DNA of 64,000 bases from Bimastos eiseni (GCA_959347315.1 OY365809.1:1883439-1947438), one strand, 5' to 3'; counted from the stretch's first letter, positions 33,120-44,167 are shown. The notes: a model not told the origin generated them from the letters alone. Made by a program: numbers and translations.

Positions 33120-33740
33120 TAGAATGCAACTAGAAAATGTGGTGAGCTTTACCTATATGGGAAACAGCATGACAAGCGACCTGGATTACTGCAATGAACA
33201 GAGACGTGCAGTTAGAAAGGCATCAGGCACCTACAATGTACGAACGATGAGCTCATTCATGGTTGCTGATTGATTGATTGAATGAAACATTATCTGAAAT
33301 GGTCGTTTGTTTCAAGGGCCTATCCGCTTTAGAGACATCTTGCGCTAGAAGTTATTTTATCTCATTTTCATCGACAGCGTATTGCCTGCATTTTGCGATT
33401 AATATACATGATTTGTTGAAAAGATATCATATATCCTAAGAAACACACCATTAAAAAGTGTCGTAACAAAACTTATTGCTCAACAGTCTTAGATTATTCA
33501 ATTTGCACGGACAGCCTCCATACGGCATATCCCATGAAATGTATGTGATGCGAATTTAGCAATATTATTGATTCACTACTTAAAAAATACTAGAGGGGAG
33601 AATGGAAGGGAAAAACAAGAGGAAGACCAAGACAAATGCTTTTAGACTGGATGATGGAGAACGGTGGATATGGAAAACTTAAACAAGAGACTCAACACAG
33701 GGAGGAGTGACGTCAATGTACATATGAACCTGCCTGTAGG
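33120..33740 (+). mobile_element. LINE reverse transcriptase C-terminal fragment, split by an insertion
   Basis: 33124-33240 encodes LENVVSFTYMGNSMTSDLD and EQRRAVRKASGTYN, the FTYLGS-ITSD region. 33598-33710 encodes TRGRPRQMLLDWMMENGGYG and KLKQETQHREE before TGA, the closing region of the same protein class. About 350 bp between them, beginning TGATTGATTGATTGAATG at 33268, is unrelated. Related plus-strand copies lie at 42.8-43.4 and 44.2 kb. Confidence 0.78.
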
Positions 33741-34264
33741 AAGTGAACCAGAGATAAAGTAAAAATAGACACCTGCACGATGTGTGCGTAGATATTAGCA
33801 TGTATGTAGCTACGATTGCAATCACTTTAGAGGTGTCTTAGCAGAAATTTACCATCACGGCCTTTCACTTTGAGCTGGGCTGTTTTTTTCACAACATTGA
33901 GAGCTACGCAATACTTATTTTCATATATAGAGGTAAAAACAGTTTACAGGTGTTTAAGTAGAAATTTTTCCATTCGTTGTAACAACTTGGGCGACAAATT
34001 GTGGGAGTTGCAAGAGTGTTAGCGTTTTAACAACATCATTTCTCATCAAAATCGTGTGACGTGTTGTCATAGTATTCGCCTTAATAACTATAAGCGTTTC
34101 GTGGTGTCATATTTTGACCAGTTGAAACAGATGTCGTCTTTAATGCTGACACATACGCTGTAAACCTAAAACAATTGACTTTTATACATGTAACAAGTAA
34201 GAACAAATCGAAAAGCAAACTGTGAACTGTTGGAAATTTATTGACCCACAATGCCTTAATCATT
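33741..34264. other. No gene seen
   Basis: AT-rich. The minus frame at 34081-34302 has no domain. Confidence 0.4.
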
Positions 34265-34394
34265 AAATATATAAAAAAAACTATTGGGTAAACATAAAAC
34301 ATGGAACCAATTTGAGGGGCGCATAGTGGGCAATGAGTACTATAAGTAGGGGCTTCTATTCAGGTGCTCCCGCCCTCCACTTGTTACACCCCTG
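34265..34394 (+). mobile_element. hAT-like MITE, family M1, truncated right end
   Basis: Matches the right part of the 4932 copy (GGTAAACATAAAA, TTTGAGGGGCGCATAG, GCAATGAG) and ends CCACTTGTTACACCCCTG. The left end is absent. Confidence 0.6.
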
Positions 34395-34889
34395 TCCAAT
34401 AGAAACTCTTCAAATACGTGTGTCATCCGTCAAGATGACCTCACACTCATTGGCCACATTAACCATCTCACAACAGTTTGCTTCTTGTCTTTATGTTTTC
34501 AGGATCCTCGATGCTAATGGTTATCTTTCACTTCCATTCATTACATAACTGAAGTTATTGCTATTTATAAACTGCAACATGGCTCCACATCCTGGTGGGG
34601 TCTGACCCTAACCTCTGATAAAGAACGCGTAGAATAACTAGTAAGAAGAGTCAAGCCCCCAGTTTATATATATTTATATTTATATATGTTGATTAGTTGT
34701 CGTGTAATTTTGCCTACTGCGTCTATTTGTTAGATAATTTCTTTTAAAATAAACGAATATAGAGTATTATCATATTAATTAGATACGGTCGGTGAGAACT
34801 TTTATAAATTATTAACACCTCATTTTAATGTAAAACATCCGCCATATAAGAGCAAGTCTAACAATTCCTCAATCCCACTAGTAATACTC
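34395..34889. other. No gene seen
   Basis: AT-rich. CACCTCATTTTAATG at 34815 is a family H-like scrap. Confidence 0.35.
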
Positions 34890-34891
34890 GA

Positions 34892-34971
34892 CCAGTGCCA
34901 GTCCCAAGCCTAGATAAAGGAGGAAGGCTGCGCAAATGGTCCTTGTTATCACAGTGTCGCTAAACTGCAAC
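34892..34971 (-). repeat. Family A repeat (cluster copy 1)
   Basis: CAGTGCCAGTCCCAAGCC, TAGATAAAGGAGGAAGG and CACAGTGTCGCTAAACTGC. First of four copies within 660 bp. Confidence 0.72.
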
Positions 34972-35037
34972 AAATACAAGTTTTATTAAAGTAAGAACCG
35001 GCTTCTAACAGTTTCAGTCTCAAACACTGGACTGATT

Positions 35038-35124
35038 CCAGTCCAAAAGTGCCAGTCCCAAGTCGTTGTAAAGAAGGAGGTCACTGCTAGTGATCTATGA
35101 TATCACACATTGCCATCAATTACA
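35038..35124 (-). repeat. Family A repeat (cluster copy 2)
   Basis: AAAGTGCCAGTCCCAAG, AAGAAGGAGG and ATCACACATTGCCATCAA; same orientation as copy 1. Confidence 0.68.
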
Positions 35125-35220
35125 CTAAAAATATTACTAGTATATTCGAGTAGCGATAAGAAATGTTTTACTCATTACACACCTTTTTAAATCGAATAGT
35201 TGCAGTTAGAGATTATTTTA

Positions 35221-35317
35221 GTTTCAGTTTAACGACGCTGTGTCAGAGGATGATTAGCGTCGCCCTCTGTCTTTTCCAATAGTTGGGACTGACACTGCCA
35301 GAGTGCTAACAGCGGCG
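35221..35317 (+). repeat. Family A repeat (cluster copy 3)
   Basis: GTTTCAGTTTAACGACGCTG, GATTAGCGTCGCCCTC and GACACTGCCAGAGTGC with the hairpin intact; opposite orientation to copies 1 and 2. Confidence 0.75.
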
Positions 35318-35457
35318 AAACCTGTGGCGAAACCATTACAATTAAGTCACTTTTATATAATTATAACATCTCATATAAATGATTTAAGGGTTTCTAAATT
35401 CTGGAAAATGGAGGCGACGATACTAATTTATATGACGACGCAGTATCGTTGAACATA

Positions 35458-35545
35458 TTATTGTGTCATTACAATGATGATTAGCGTCGCTCTCCTACTT
35501 CGCTAGATTTGGGACTGGCACTGCCAGAGTGCGAGCAGTCGTCGG
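35458..35545 (+). repeat. Family A repeat (cluster copy 4)
   Basis: GATTAGCGTCGCTCTCCTAC and GGGACTGGCACTGCCAGAG with the AGTGC hairpin arm; head diverged. Confidence 0.75.
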
Positions 35546-35699
35546 AATATTATTCCATACGGTTACACGCAACGGAATGGATATTGTATGCAGAATAATT
35601 GATTATTTCTTTGTTACGTCACAAATATTTATATTATCCATTGATTTAAAGGTGTCTACGTCGAGATAAAAAAAATAGCGATAGAGACGATGACATAAT

Positions 35700-35815
35700 T
35701 ATTTATCATCATCGTCATCGTCATCGGCATCGTCACCGTCATCGTCACCGTCATCACCATTATCATCACCACCACCACTATCATCATCATCGTATCATCA
35801 TCATTATTATAATTA
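35700..35815. repeat. CATCGT/CATCAC hexanucleotide array
   Basis: CATCGTCATCGTCATCGG words grading to CATCATCAC. Confidence 0.85.
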
Positions 35816-36214
35816 TTGCGCAATTTCAGCGATGAGGAAGCCAGTGTAGAGAACGGTTAAAGGGGTAAACCATGATGGCCTGGGTCCAGTCTGCTTTCTT
35901 AACAGCCCCCTACTAATAACCCCCGGCTAGGGTCATCAGACTTCAGAGGGTCATTAAGGAGGTGCTTGTCCGCCATTTTCAATTGCCCCTTTTGATGAAT
36001 GGCAGTGGATTCCGCTTAATTCGGACATAAATTAATAAAACGTGATTCGAGATCGTCCCTATGACCCCGAGGTCATGATCCTGTGACCTTTTGGCTGCAT
36101 TAGCCCTTGGCGTTGCTTTCAAAGGCGTCAGGGGTCACGGAAGGTTGGCCTCTCGTTCGACCCCCAGTGAACCCTTTGAGTTGCCTCTTCCGCATTTTTC
36201 TGGATCAGGTGTTC
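35816..36214. other. Unique GC-richer stretch, no gene seen
   Basis: Contains TGACCCCGAGGTCA at 36062-36075 (inverted half-sites) and a further TGACCT at 36084-36089. No supported frame. Confidence 0.35.
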
Positions 36215-36391
36215 CTTCTATCTGTCTGTCGGTTTATTGGTCTGTCTGTCTGTCTGTCTGTCTGTCTGCTTATACATCTATTTATCTAATTCTCTGTCTA
36301 TATATCTATCTTCCAACGCTCTGTTTGTCTGCCTTTCTTTGTCAGTCTTCGCCTCTCTCTGTGTCTGTCTCTCTCTCTGTCTCTGTCTCTG

Positions 36392-36425
<34 letters not shown>

Positions 36426-37075
36426 TCTCTCTTATTCTCTCTATGTCTGTCTCTGTCTCTGTCTCTGTCTCTGTCTCTGTCTCTGCCTCTCTCTGTCTCT
36501 GTCTCTGTCTCTGTCTCTGCCTCTCTCTGTCTCTGTCTCTGTCTGTCTGTCTCTGTCTCACTCTGTCTCTGTCTCTGTCTCTGTCTCTGTCTCTGTCTCT
36601 GTCTCTGTCTCTGCCTCTCTCTGTCTCTGTCTCTGTCTGTCTGTCTCTGTCTCACTCTGTCTCTGTCTCTGTCTCTGTCTCTGTCTCTGTCTCTGTCTCT
36701 GTCTCTGTCTCTGTCTCTGTCTCTGTCTCTGTCTCTGTCTCTGTCTCTGTCTCTGTCTCTGTCTCTGCCTCTGCCTCTCTCTGTCTCTGTCTCTGTCTGT
36801 CTGTCTCTCTCTCACTCTGTCTCTGTCTCTCTCTGTCTCTGTCTCTGTCTCTGTCACTGTCTCTTAGTCTCTGTCTGTCTGTCTCTCTCTCTATCCGTTT
36901 CTGTGTCTGCCTAAGCCTCTGATTCTGTCTGTCTGTCTTTGTCTGTGTCTGTTTCTGCCTCTGTATCTGCGTGTCTGTGTGTCTGTCTGTCTGTCTCCCT
37001 CTCCCTCTCTGTCTCTGTCAGCCTCTGTCTGTCTCTGTCTCTGTCTCTGTCTGTCTGTCTGTCTGTCTCTCTCGC
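36215..37075. repeat. Large CTGTCT/CTGT microsatellite array (~860 bp)
   Basis: Almost wholly CTGT, CTCT and TGTCTC words, with a clean (CTGTCT)n core at about 36560-36765. Open frames of up to 258 codons arise in several plus and minus frames because the repeat rarely forms a stop; none is a gene. Confidence 0.95.
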
Positions 37076-37417
37076 AGTTTGAAATCTCTACGCATACCCC
37101 CGTAGGGTCCATCGAAGGGGTCGCCAGAGAGGGTGAGGGGGTTGTGACAATCACCCCTCTGCGAAGGAATGCACAACAGTTGATCGTCTCTTCAAATTCC
37201 CCTTTCTGAGACAATTCGTTCCTTTGCCTGTCTGTTAAATCCATTAAGTATTTAGACACCTTTATTTTAAACTTATCATCGTCAGATGGCGTCAGGGGTC
37301 TTTGATATTTACTAAATATTTTCCTCGACAGCCACCGATCATTAATGATCAGATTTTATCGTGTTGACTGTTAAATAGTTCGATATTTTATCGAAATCCC
37401 CAATGCCGTATTCGAAT
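37076..37417. other. No gene seen
   Basis: Contains TTTAGACACCTTTAT at 37251, a recurrent short motif of this window. Confidence 0.4.
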
Positions 37418-37493
37418 GGCGACAGTCAAAAGGCTGGGTAAAGTAGGAGGGCGATACAGATTATGGTTGTTAGAACAAAGTGTCGCCAAATGC
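37418..37493 (-). repeat. Family A repeat, diverged
   Basis: GGCGACAGTCAAAAGGCTGG, GTAGGAGGGCGATACAGAT and CAAAGTGTCGCCAAATG keep the order. Confidence 0.5.
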
Positions 37494-37529
37494 ATTATAT
37501 AATGTATTGGTTACAGGTTACTACAGGTT

Positions 37530-37806
37530 AGGGACCGTCCACATATTATGTACGCAGCGAGGGGTGAGGGTTTCAAATTTCTGCCATTTTGCGTACGGAT
37601 GCGTATGGTGGGGAAGGGGGTCCCGAAAATGTATAAGTACTCAACTATAATTTCTAATTATGACGTCCACAATACAGAATATGAAAAGCAGAACTTTTAG
37701 CCTAATCACAGACTATATTCCTGCTTAACTAAATGTACGCGGTGCAACAGGGGGAGGGGTTCAGAAAATAAGATTTTTCTGCGTACTTAATATATAGATG
37801 GGCCCT
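37530..37806 (+). mobile_element. MITE with AGGGACCGTCCA-type inverted ends (277 bp)
   Basis: Left AGGGACCGTCCACATATTAT followed by GTACGCAG, and right CTGCGTACTTAATATATAGA followed by TGGGCCCT, form an imperfect ~29-bp inverted repeat. GGGGTGAGGG and GGGGGAGGGG lie just inside both ends. Elements with this kind of end are widespread in invertebrates (recalled, not searched). Confidence 0.6.
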
Positions 37807-37934
37807 TATGACGATCTATTTATGTTGCGTCTTAAAAGAATGATTATCGACATCCTCCTTCCATTAAAGGCAACTTTAATTCGCTTTCAAAACTTAGCTA
37901 TATATATATTTCCTCAGTAATAGTTCTTTATAGT

Positions 37935-37947
37935 TCCTTATTATATA

Positions 37948-37980
<33 letters not shown>
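37935..37980. repeat. AT microsatellite
   Basis: TATATA run. Confidence 0.8.
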
Positions 37981-38589
37981 CTTCGCTCAAGCGCTGTTAA
38001 TCTTACTAAGGAAATGTCAAAAATATTTCACGCTCCTTAAATCGTTAAATAATTTTTTATGAGGAAGCACATCAGTGAATAGACTAGATTTTAGTGGACG
38101 AGCATTCAATTAATTAATAAATATAATTAACTTAGGCCGCCTGGCATTTCTTGAGGGCGCTCATTCGTTATATGTCTGGCCTATGTCGCTGGTAAACTAA
38201 CAACTGTTACTCTGTACTTATTGGCCTTCCCCTCGTCTGTCTCTGTCTCTGTCTCTGTCACTGTGTCTCTGTCTCTGTCTGTGCGGTAGATTGGTCCTGC
38301 TGTTGTCTGCCAACCTCATCAGTTGGTTTCATAAATTAACCTCCATCTCTTCTTAGTGCATACATGTGTCTAAGCGTATTTCTCTCCCCATTGTTGCTCT
38401 AGACTCTTGCTAAACTCTTGGTTGTGCTCCATCAGATCTACGTCATCTCTGTCGTCCAATGTCAGACGCTGCAGCGCATCGGGGGTTTAGCTCTGAGATG
38501 TGGGGTGAACTATTTGATCCACCGCTTGCTTAGGTGCTAGGCAACGACCAGTATCCTCAGCTGTAAGCCCACCCATCTATAACCATCTC
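37981..38589. other. No gene seen; short TCTGTC run
   Basis: 38235-38282 is a CTGTCT microsatellite. The rest is unassigned; 38360-38589 may be very worn LINE sequence upstream of the next entry. Confidence 0.35.
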
Positions 38590-38755
38590 CCACGAGAGCT
38601 GCATTCATTATTCCTATCAACTGAAACTCCCAACTGAGTTTTATGTAAAAGTGACTTAAGCCTCTTTCTTTAGTCGTGACTGGGCTGGGAGCGTTCCTGA
38701 GTAGGTTTCTAGAAAGGCGCTATATAAATTATCAAAATGAATGAATGAATTAGAA
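38590..38755 (+). mobile_element. L2-like LINE 3' end
   Basis: Translation FYVKVT, stop, ASFFSRDWAGS parallels FYKSLKTFLFSRGW at 14.8 kb. Then AAGGCGCTATATAAATTAT and ATGAATGAATGAATTAG, the L2-style 3' UTR and tail. Confidence 0.65.
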
Positions 38756-38845
38756 TGAACACCAGCAGTAAATCAGCACAATTTATAAAAAAGTGCGAAT
38801 AACAATATATGCAACATAATTATGCTTAATATAATTAAGCCTCTG

Positions 38846-38930
38846 ATTGAACTTCCTGAGGGCGCTATATAAATTTCACAATGAATGAATGAATGAATGA
38901 ATGAATGAATGAATGAATGAATGAATGAAG
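38846..38930 (+). mobile_element. L2-like LINE tail with (GAAT)n
   Basis: GAGGGCGCTATATAAATTTC runs into ACAATGAATGAATG with about 12 GAAT units. Only the 3' end of the element is present. Confidence 0.65.
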
Positions 38931-39356
38931 TCGACAACGATTACGATAAGACAGTAATAACAATAAAGCGAAAATAGCAACACTAGCAAACAGCAATGAT
39001 GATATTAAAAGTAAAGCAACACTCAGACAACGGTAATAATATCAGCTGCAATAGAGGCGACAACGACAACGTAGAAATAACATCAACAGCAGCAGAAACG
39101 ATGACAACAACGGGAGCTTTCGAAACAACACTTAGAACAACAGCATTAGGGCAACAGCAGAAATAGCTACATCACATGCGGAAGCACGTTACAATTACAG
39201 ATCTCGGACAGGGCGTGGTGATTACAGGGTAGGATGAGTTGGGGTCTAATGACAGAGGCGGGAAAATACGAGGGAGGGTAGTCAACAACTCGAGTCGGCA
39301 ACATGAAAGGTTGGATGTCAGCAAAGAATTTTCCGGATGAGGAAACCTGTAATTTA

Positions 39357-39362
<6 letters not shown>
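38931..39362. other. CAA/CAG-rich low-complexity sequence, no gene seen
   Basis: AACAAC, CAACAGCAG and GACAAC words recur loosely to about 39170. Confidence 0.4.
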
Positions 39363-39429
<67 letters not shown>

Positions 39430-39650
39430 CAGAGACAGAGAGACAGAGACAGAGACAGACAGACAGACAGAGACAGAGACAGAGACAGACAGACAGACAG
39501 ACAGAGACAGAGACAGACAGACAGAGACAGAGAGACAGATAGAGACAGACAGAGACAGAGAGACAGACAGACAGAGACAGAGACAGAGACAGACAGACAG
39601 AGACAGAGAGACAGATAGAGACAGACAGAGACAGAGAGACAGAGACAGAG
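39363..39650. repeat. (GA)n then GACAGA/GACA array
   Basis: A pure GA block of about 50 bp is followed by GACAGAGACAGA and GACA blocks. Confidence 0.9.
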
Positions 39651-39689
39651 ATATTTTATCCAGATGAATTGTTGTTGTATTGTTTTATC

Positions 39690-39750
39690 ATATTGGTTGT
39701 AACATCGTGTAGATTCTTTAAGGAGCGCTATATAAATTTTCGTAAAACTG
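39690..39750 (+). mobile_element. L2-like LINE tail without microsatellite
   Basis: TTTAAGGAGCGCTATATAAA followed by TTTTCGT resembles the other L2-type 3' UTRs here. Confidence 0.4.
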
Positions 39751-40049
39751 CTCCAAGGAATTTCAGGCCTTGATTCGAAAGCTATTTGCAGTCGCTATAA
39801 AGGTGACTATTTCGACACAATGAAAACTATCTTCATTAGACATTAATCTTCTGAGAGCGGTCCCATGAAAGTTGTCGCAATTATAATTACAAGTTAAGCA
39901 AATGAGATCAAATGGAATTTTAGATTTCTTTGGACACCTTTATAAAATTTTTGTCTGCAGCTATAATAATTAACCGCAGCACATTTAAAACGCGCTATTT
40001 TTCCGTAACCAAAGCTACAGGTTACCATACAAACCGCTAAATAGAAATT

Positions 40050-40132
40050 CATCAGTGCCAGTCCCGCTCCTGAATAAACAAGGAGGGTAACGCCAATGAT
40101 CTTTGTTACTTGCAGTGCCGCTAAATTGAAAC
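40050..40132 (-). repeat. Family A repeat
   Basis: ATCAGTGCCAGTCCCGCTCC, AGGAGGGTAACGCCAATGAT and GTGCCGCTAAATTGAAAC. Confidence 0.7.
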
Positions 40133-41267
40133 TAAACTACAACCTGTCGCGAAAGGTCATAGAGTATTGGTGAGAACTGTTTAAAATCATCACCCCTCTT
40201 TTAACTGTAATATGCACTGAATATAAACCGAAGGTTTATGTATAAATGTTAATGAAATGTATCCGCACCATCACAATGTCTCATTAGCCGTAGAGTCTGG
40301 ATACCGGATCGGTGACTGTTTTAATCGGGTCCTAAAGTTCAGTCATGCTCATGAATACATGCGGGACGCTATTCGTTGTCTCCCTATCCCGTCTTTTGAC
40401 GCTAACATCTCGGAGCCAGCAACTTCCGGCTTCCACCCAATGGCGCTATCGACCGATTGGGTCTGGCGCCAACACCATCTCTCGGGTTGCGTTCTAATCA
40501 CTCCAGATGATGTTTTTGGAGTGACTTGCGCCGGTTATGGCTGCATTTTCATCTAAATCGCCTGTCACCTTTTGCATAGGCCTATAATGTTCACTTCTCA
40601 TTCCGGCCCTATTCGTCTTATTTTCGTTTCCAACCTGCGTGGGGATTCGATATAAATGGCCGAAATGAACACTTTCTTTTACAAATTTATATAAATATTA
40701 TTATAAGAACATCTGTTTTAATAATAAAAAATTATCCCAATAATTATATTAATATTAATTTTAATATTAGGTATATTCATAATAACGATGATTAGATAAT
40801 AGCAAGAACAACCATAAGGTCAATAATGATAACAATAGTGTTGATTTCGATAAATTAAATTGTTCCAAATTAAATGATAATGTGTTCAATAATGCACAAG
40901 AAATCAATAGCATATATATATATATATATATATATAGCATTGATCAAATTTATTTTGTGGGTCAACGCTGTCACACCTCTAAAACACTTTCTTCAATTGC
41001 TATAATAATGATTGTTTCAACAACTTAACAGCCAATTTGAAATGCATCATATTGTAACGGAACGGGGCCTTTTCGACAGTGACGAGGATGACGACTTACA
41101 GCCCCGTCCGATACGACGACTATATCCACGGCGACTATTCGTGCTTCATAGGAGCCGAGACTGCAAGGCCGAAGCCGAATCTACAAGGCTCCCCGATGAC
41201 AATCTCCAGACGACGACGACGATTCCGATCTTCCAGGCGAACTCCTTTTATACTAATTTGCTGTAGA
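40133..41267. other. No supported gene
   Basis: An ATG-initiated 99-codon frame at 40257-40556 has mixed amino-acid content but no domain, and the next kilobase is AT-rich. I leave it uncalled. A (TA)n run lies at about 40914-40936. Confidence 0.35.
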
Positions 41268-41415
41268 TAGTAGATGATACACAGTAGATAGGAGACAGTA
41301 GACAGTAGATATCTACAGCAGATAGTAGATAGAATATAGTAGATAGGAGATAAACTACAGTCGATAGGAGATAGACTACAGTAGATAGTAGATAAGCGTC
41401 TACAGTAAATAGATA
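41268..41415. repeat. ACAGTAGATA minisatellite
   Basis: CAGTAGATA, TAGTAGATA and TAGGAGATA words repeat at about 10-bp steps over 150 bp. Confidence 0.8.
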
Positions 41416-42346
41416 CCACAGAAGAAAGAACACAGTAGACAGGTGTACACAACAGGCAGACACTACAGCAGGCCGACAATAGGTAAGCGTACCCCTAAAC
41501 CGTTACAATACTAAACAGTAGAGAAGTCAAATTTCTGCAAGGTATTTGTTCAAGATATTTTCAGTCGTTATTGCATAAATAGACTAAACTCGTCTGAACC
41601 ACTTAGAACACATGTCATGTTATATCAACCAGAGTTTATTAATAATGTTATGATAACTCTTTAAAGCATCATTGTGCAGAAAACGCCATGGCGACCCAGG
41701 AGCTTGTGATGCTGTAGACTTTACTTAGTAACGTCTACAGCTTCACTCTGAAGGAATTGATCAGCAACCACTGATTGGTGTAAATGAAAGGTTTTCTATA
41801 TAGGATTTGAGCGTCATAAATATTGTAATGACGCTGTCCTCGTATTTAAGAACGCTTCAGTAGCATAGATGCGTGTAACTGAGAGCGTTTCCGACAAAGA
41901 ACGCCTTGAAAACTATTAGGTTATTTAGAATGGTCTGTCTCTTAACTTGCTAGTATAGCATATGTCAAACTCCCTTTCTCCATGCAACACATCCCGAAGC
42001 ATGTTCTTTACGAACTTCTGCCTCCACTCCATCCACAGCCCATACACCAATTAAAACATAGACTTGACAGCCATACCCTCCCACCCAATGAGGACCATCA
42101 ATTGTTTAATATTTGCTAGTTTATTTTATGACTCTGATTATCATCATTACCCATTATCAAACACGTTAGCATTCATTCGTTTTTAACAGATTGTTTTTCT
42201 CAATAGACGAATATTCGTACTTTGTACACTTACTTGCTAATCATCACTATATTATTAGCAAGCTTTCAATTCACACTTTTAAAACACCGTAAACAAGACA
42301 CGGGAGAGCTAATGCAGCTCTCAGTACGATATCCTATTCAAAAACG
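41416..42346. other. No gene seen
   Basis: 42170-42210 shares GTTAGCATT and AGATTGTTTTTCTC with 19.6 and 45.2 kb, probably the 3' end of an unclassified repeat. The 41960-42110 segment is C-rich and may be its worn coding end. Confidence 0.35.
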
Positions 42347-42513
42347 AATCGATATGCTCGATGTTGCAATACCATTCAATGTCGATATGTATATAATATT
42401 TAAAAAAAGTTATTATAGGTTAAATTTGATGTTATATAACATTCTCTTCCGTTGAAGTTATTTTTTTAATAAAGATAGATACCATGTCATTTTATACACC
42501 TTCATAACGGATT
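42347..42513 (+). repeat. Direct repeat R1, copy 1
   Basis: CGATGTTGCAATACCATTCA, GTTATATAACATTCTCTTCC and GTCATTTTATACACC recur in the same order at 42976-43142 with roughly 85% identity by eye. Confidence 0.75.
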
Positions 42514-42813
42514 TATCTGACGCTATAAATAATGCTTTTCGTTTTCACTGTCCAATAAGTGATACCGTGCTAAAAGTCTTTTGGTTCGGAGAAACACGTT
42601 TGAACCTTTCTAAAGACATTGCAATCTTACGCGATCTAACTTTCTATTTAGATCCATTGCCCTCTTTTCCCCATCTTTTCCCCGAGCAGATTACAGTAAT
42701 TCTGCCTTGGTTGGTCATCCAAAGAGGCCCTCTTTAGTCTGTTCAAAATGATGAAGCCATAGTCTGATAGACCTGCTTCATCAATCGTCCCAAATAATCT
42801 GCTTTGAAGTTGA

Positions 42814-43365
42814 GTGACGCTGTGTTGCAGAGAAATGGATCATGAGAAAGAAGAAACAAGAAGACTGACGGCTTTCGAAATATGCGCATCAAGAAGAAAT
42901 GAGAAATTCAGATGGATGGAGGATAAAGAAATCGAAGAAGTGATTGAAATTATAGGAGAAGAGATATCTCTTATGTATCGACATGTTCGATGTTGCAATA
43001 CCATTCAATATCGATGTGATATAACATTTAAAAAAATTTATCGTAGGTTCAATTTGATGTTATATAACATTCTCTTTCGTTGAAGTTATTTTTCATACAG
43101 ATATGCGTAATGTCATTTTATACACCATCATAACGGATTTTGACACGTAATAAGAACGAGACAACGAATATGGATTGGATGCTCACCGAGGAAAGGCTCA
43201 CTATACTACGAACAGTCATAGAAGGAAAATGAAGGGAAGAAGGACAAGAGGAAGACGAAGGCAGATGATGCTTGACTGGATTATGAGAGATGGATATGGA
43301 ATGCTTAAAGAATTGAATCGACAGCGAGAGTAGTGATGACGTCGGACATTTGAAACTGCTGAAGG
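42814..43365 (+). mobile_element. LINE reverse transcriptase C-terminal fragment, interrupted
   Basis: 42835-42965 encodes EETRRLTAFEICASRRNEKF and RWMEDKEIEEVIEIIGEE, the LTAFEMW-RRMLKI-W region. After the R1 repeat, 43215-43332 encodes GRRTRGRRRQMMLDWIMRDG and YGMLKELNRQRE before TAG. It belongs to the same subfamily as the copies at 33.1-33.7 and 44.2 kb. Confidence 0.78.
42976..43142 (+). repeat. Direct repeat R1, copy 2 (inside the LINE)
   Basis: Second copy of 42347-42513, lying between two consecutive segments of LINE coding sequence. Confidence 0.75.
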
Positions 43366-43474
43366 GACAGAAAACTAGAACATGATTTGAGTTTTAGAGC
43401 GATAAAATAGGGGACCATGTTGACACAAGATGTCGTTAGCTGTGAATCTATCAGTTCAAAATAATAGACCGCTC

Positions 43475-43660
43475 TGTTTAGACACCTTTTAAACGTTTTC
43501 AACTGATGATATAATACATTGGAACAAGTCCAAAGATTTGATGCAAAGATCCGAAATTCCGTAATCAATATGAAACGTTACGAGGGTGCGAAATAGCAAT
43601 TAAACACCTCTCTTAAATATGATTATCGCTCTATATATAAAAAAAATTTGTCCATTATTT
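43475..43660 (+). repeat. Family H repeat scraps
   Basis: GCTCTGTTTAGACACCTTTT (43471-43490) and ACACCTCTCTTAAATATGAT followed by TATCGCTCTATATATAAA (43605-43642). The same phrases recur at 44417, 44650, 44740 and 44866. Confidence 0.5.
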
Positions 43661-43750
43661 AATCGTCTGCTGTGTCACAACAGAAGTGAGAAATGCTACA
43701 TAAGTAATTCCTGCCAGCGTGAACGGTCTATGTTAACTAAGCAACAGTTA

Positions 43751-43822
43751 GTACTCCGACAGTGCCAGTCCCACGTCTTGATAAAGGAGGAGGGTGACGT
43801 CATTGACTGTGAAGATGTCACT
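43751..43822 (-). repeat. Family A repeat
   Basis: CTCCGACAGTGCCAGTCCCA and GATAAAGGAGGAGGGTGACG; head decayed. Confidence 0.7.
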
Positions 43823-43859
43823 AAGATCTCGATCTTCCTGCTGTAAATCTGTAAGATGC

Positions 43860-44120
43860 AAAAGAAAATGCGAAAATAATGTGATACAACTTTGTATCAA
43901 GCTATCACGATTGCATGTACGATGGCATAGATTGTGCCCTTCTAAATGCCTGTACAGTCTACATACATAATTGCACATGTACAGAAATTTAAAGTGCACA
44001 ATTTTACAACGTTCATATCGAATTGCAGCTCTGTAGGCAATACTTCACAGGGTCAACAATGGAAAAGAAAAAAAATAGTCACCCAGAATACATCCTTAAT
44101 ATTCCCCAACCCTTGACACC
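43860..44120 (+). repeat. Direct repeat R2, copy 1
   Basis: CTTCTAAATGCCTGTACAGT, CACATGTACAGAAATT and AGTCACCCAGAATAC recur in order at 45000-45412. Confidence 0.65.
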
Positions 44121-44167
44121 AACCCAATACAAGTGCCCATCGTCAGGGTGTGACTGAACAATCTAAG

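Noticed and set aside
36091..36922. Ser/Leu/Cys/Val-rich frames up to 258 codons and Arg/Glu/Thr-rich minus frames
   Set aside because: Products of the CTGTCT microsatellite.
40257..40556. 99-codon ATG frame
   Set aside because: No family resemblance or splice evidence; isolated between a family A copy and AT-rich DNA.
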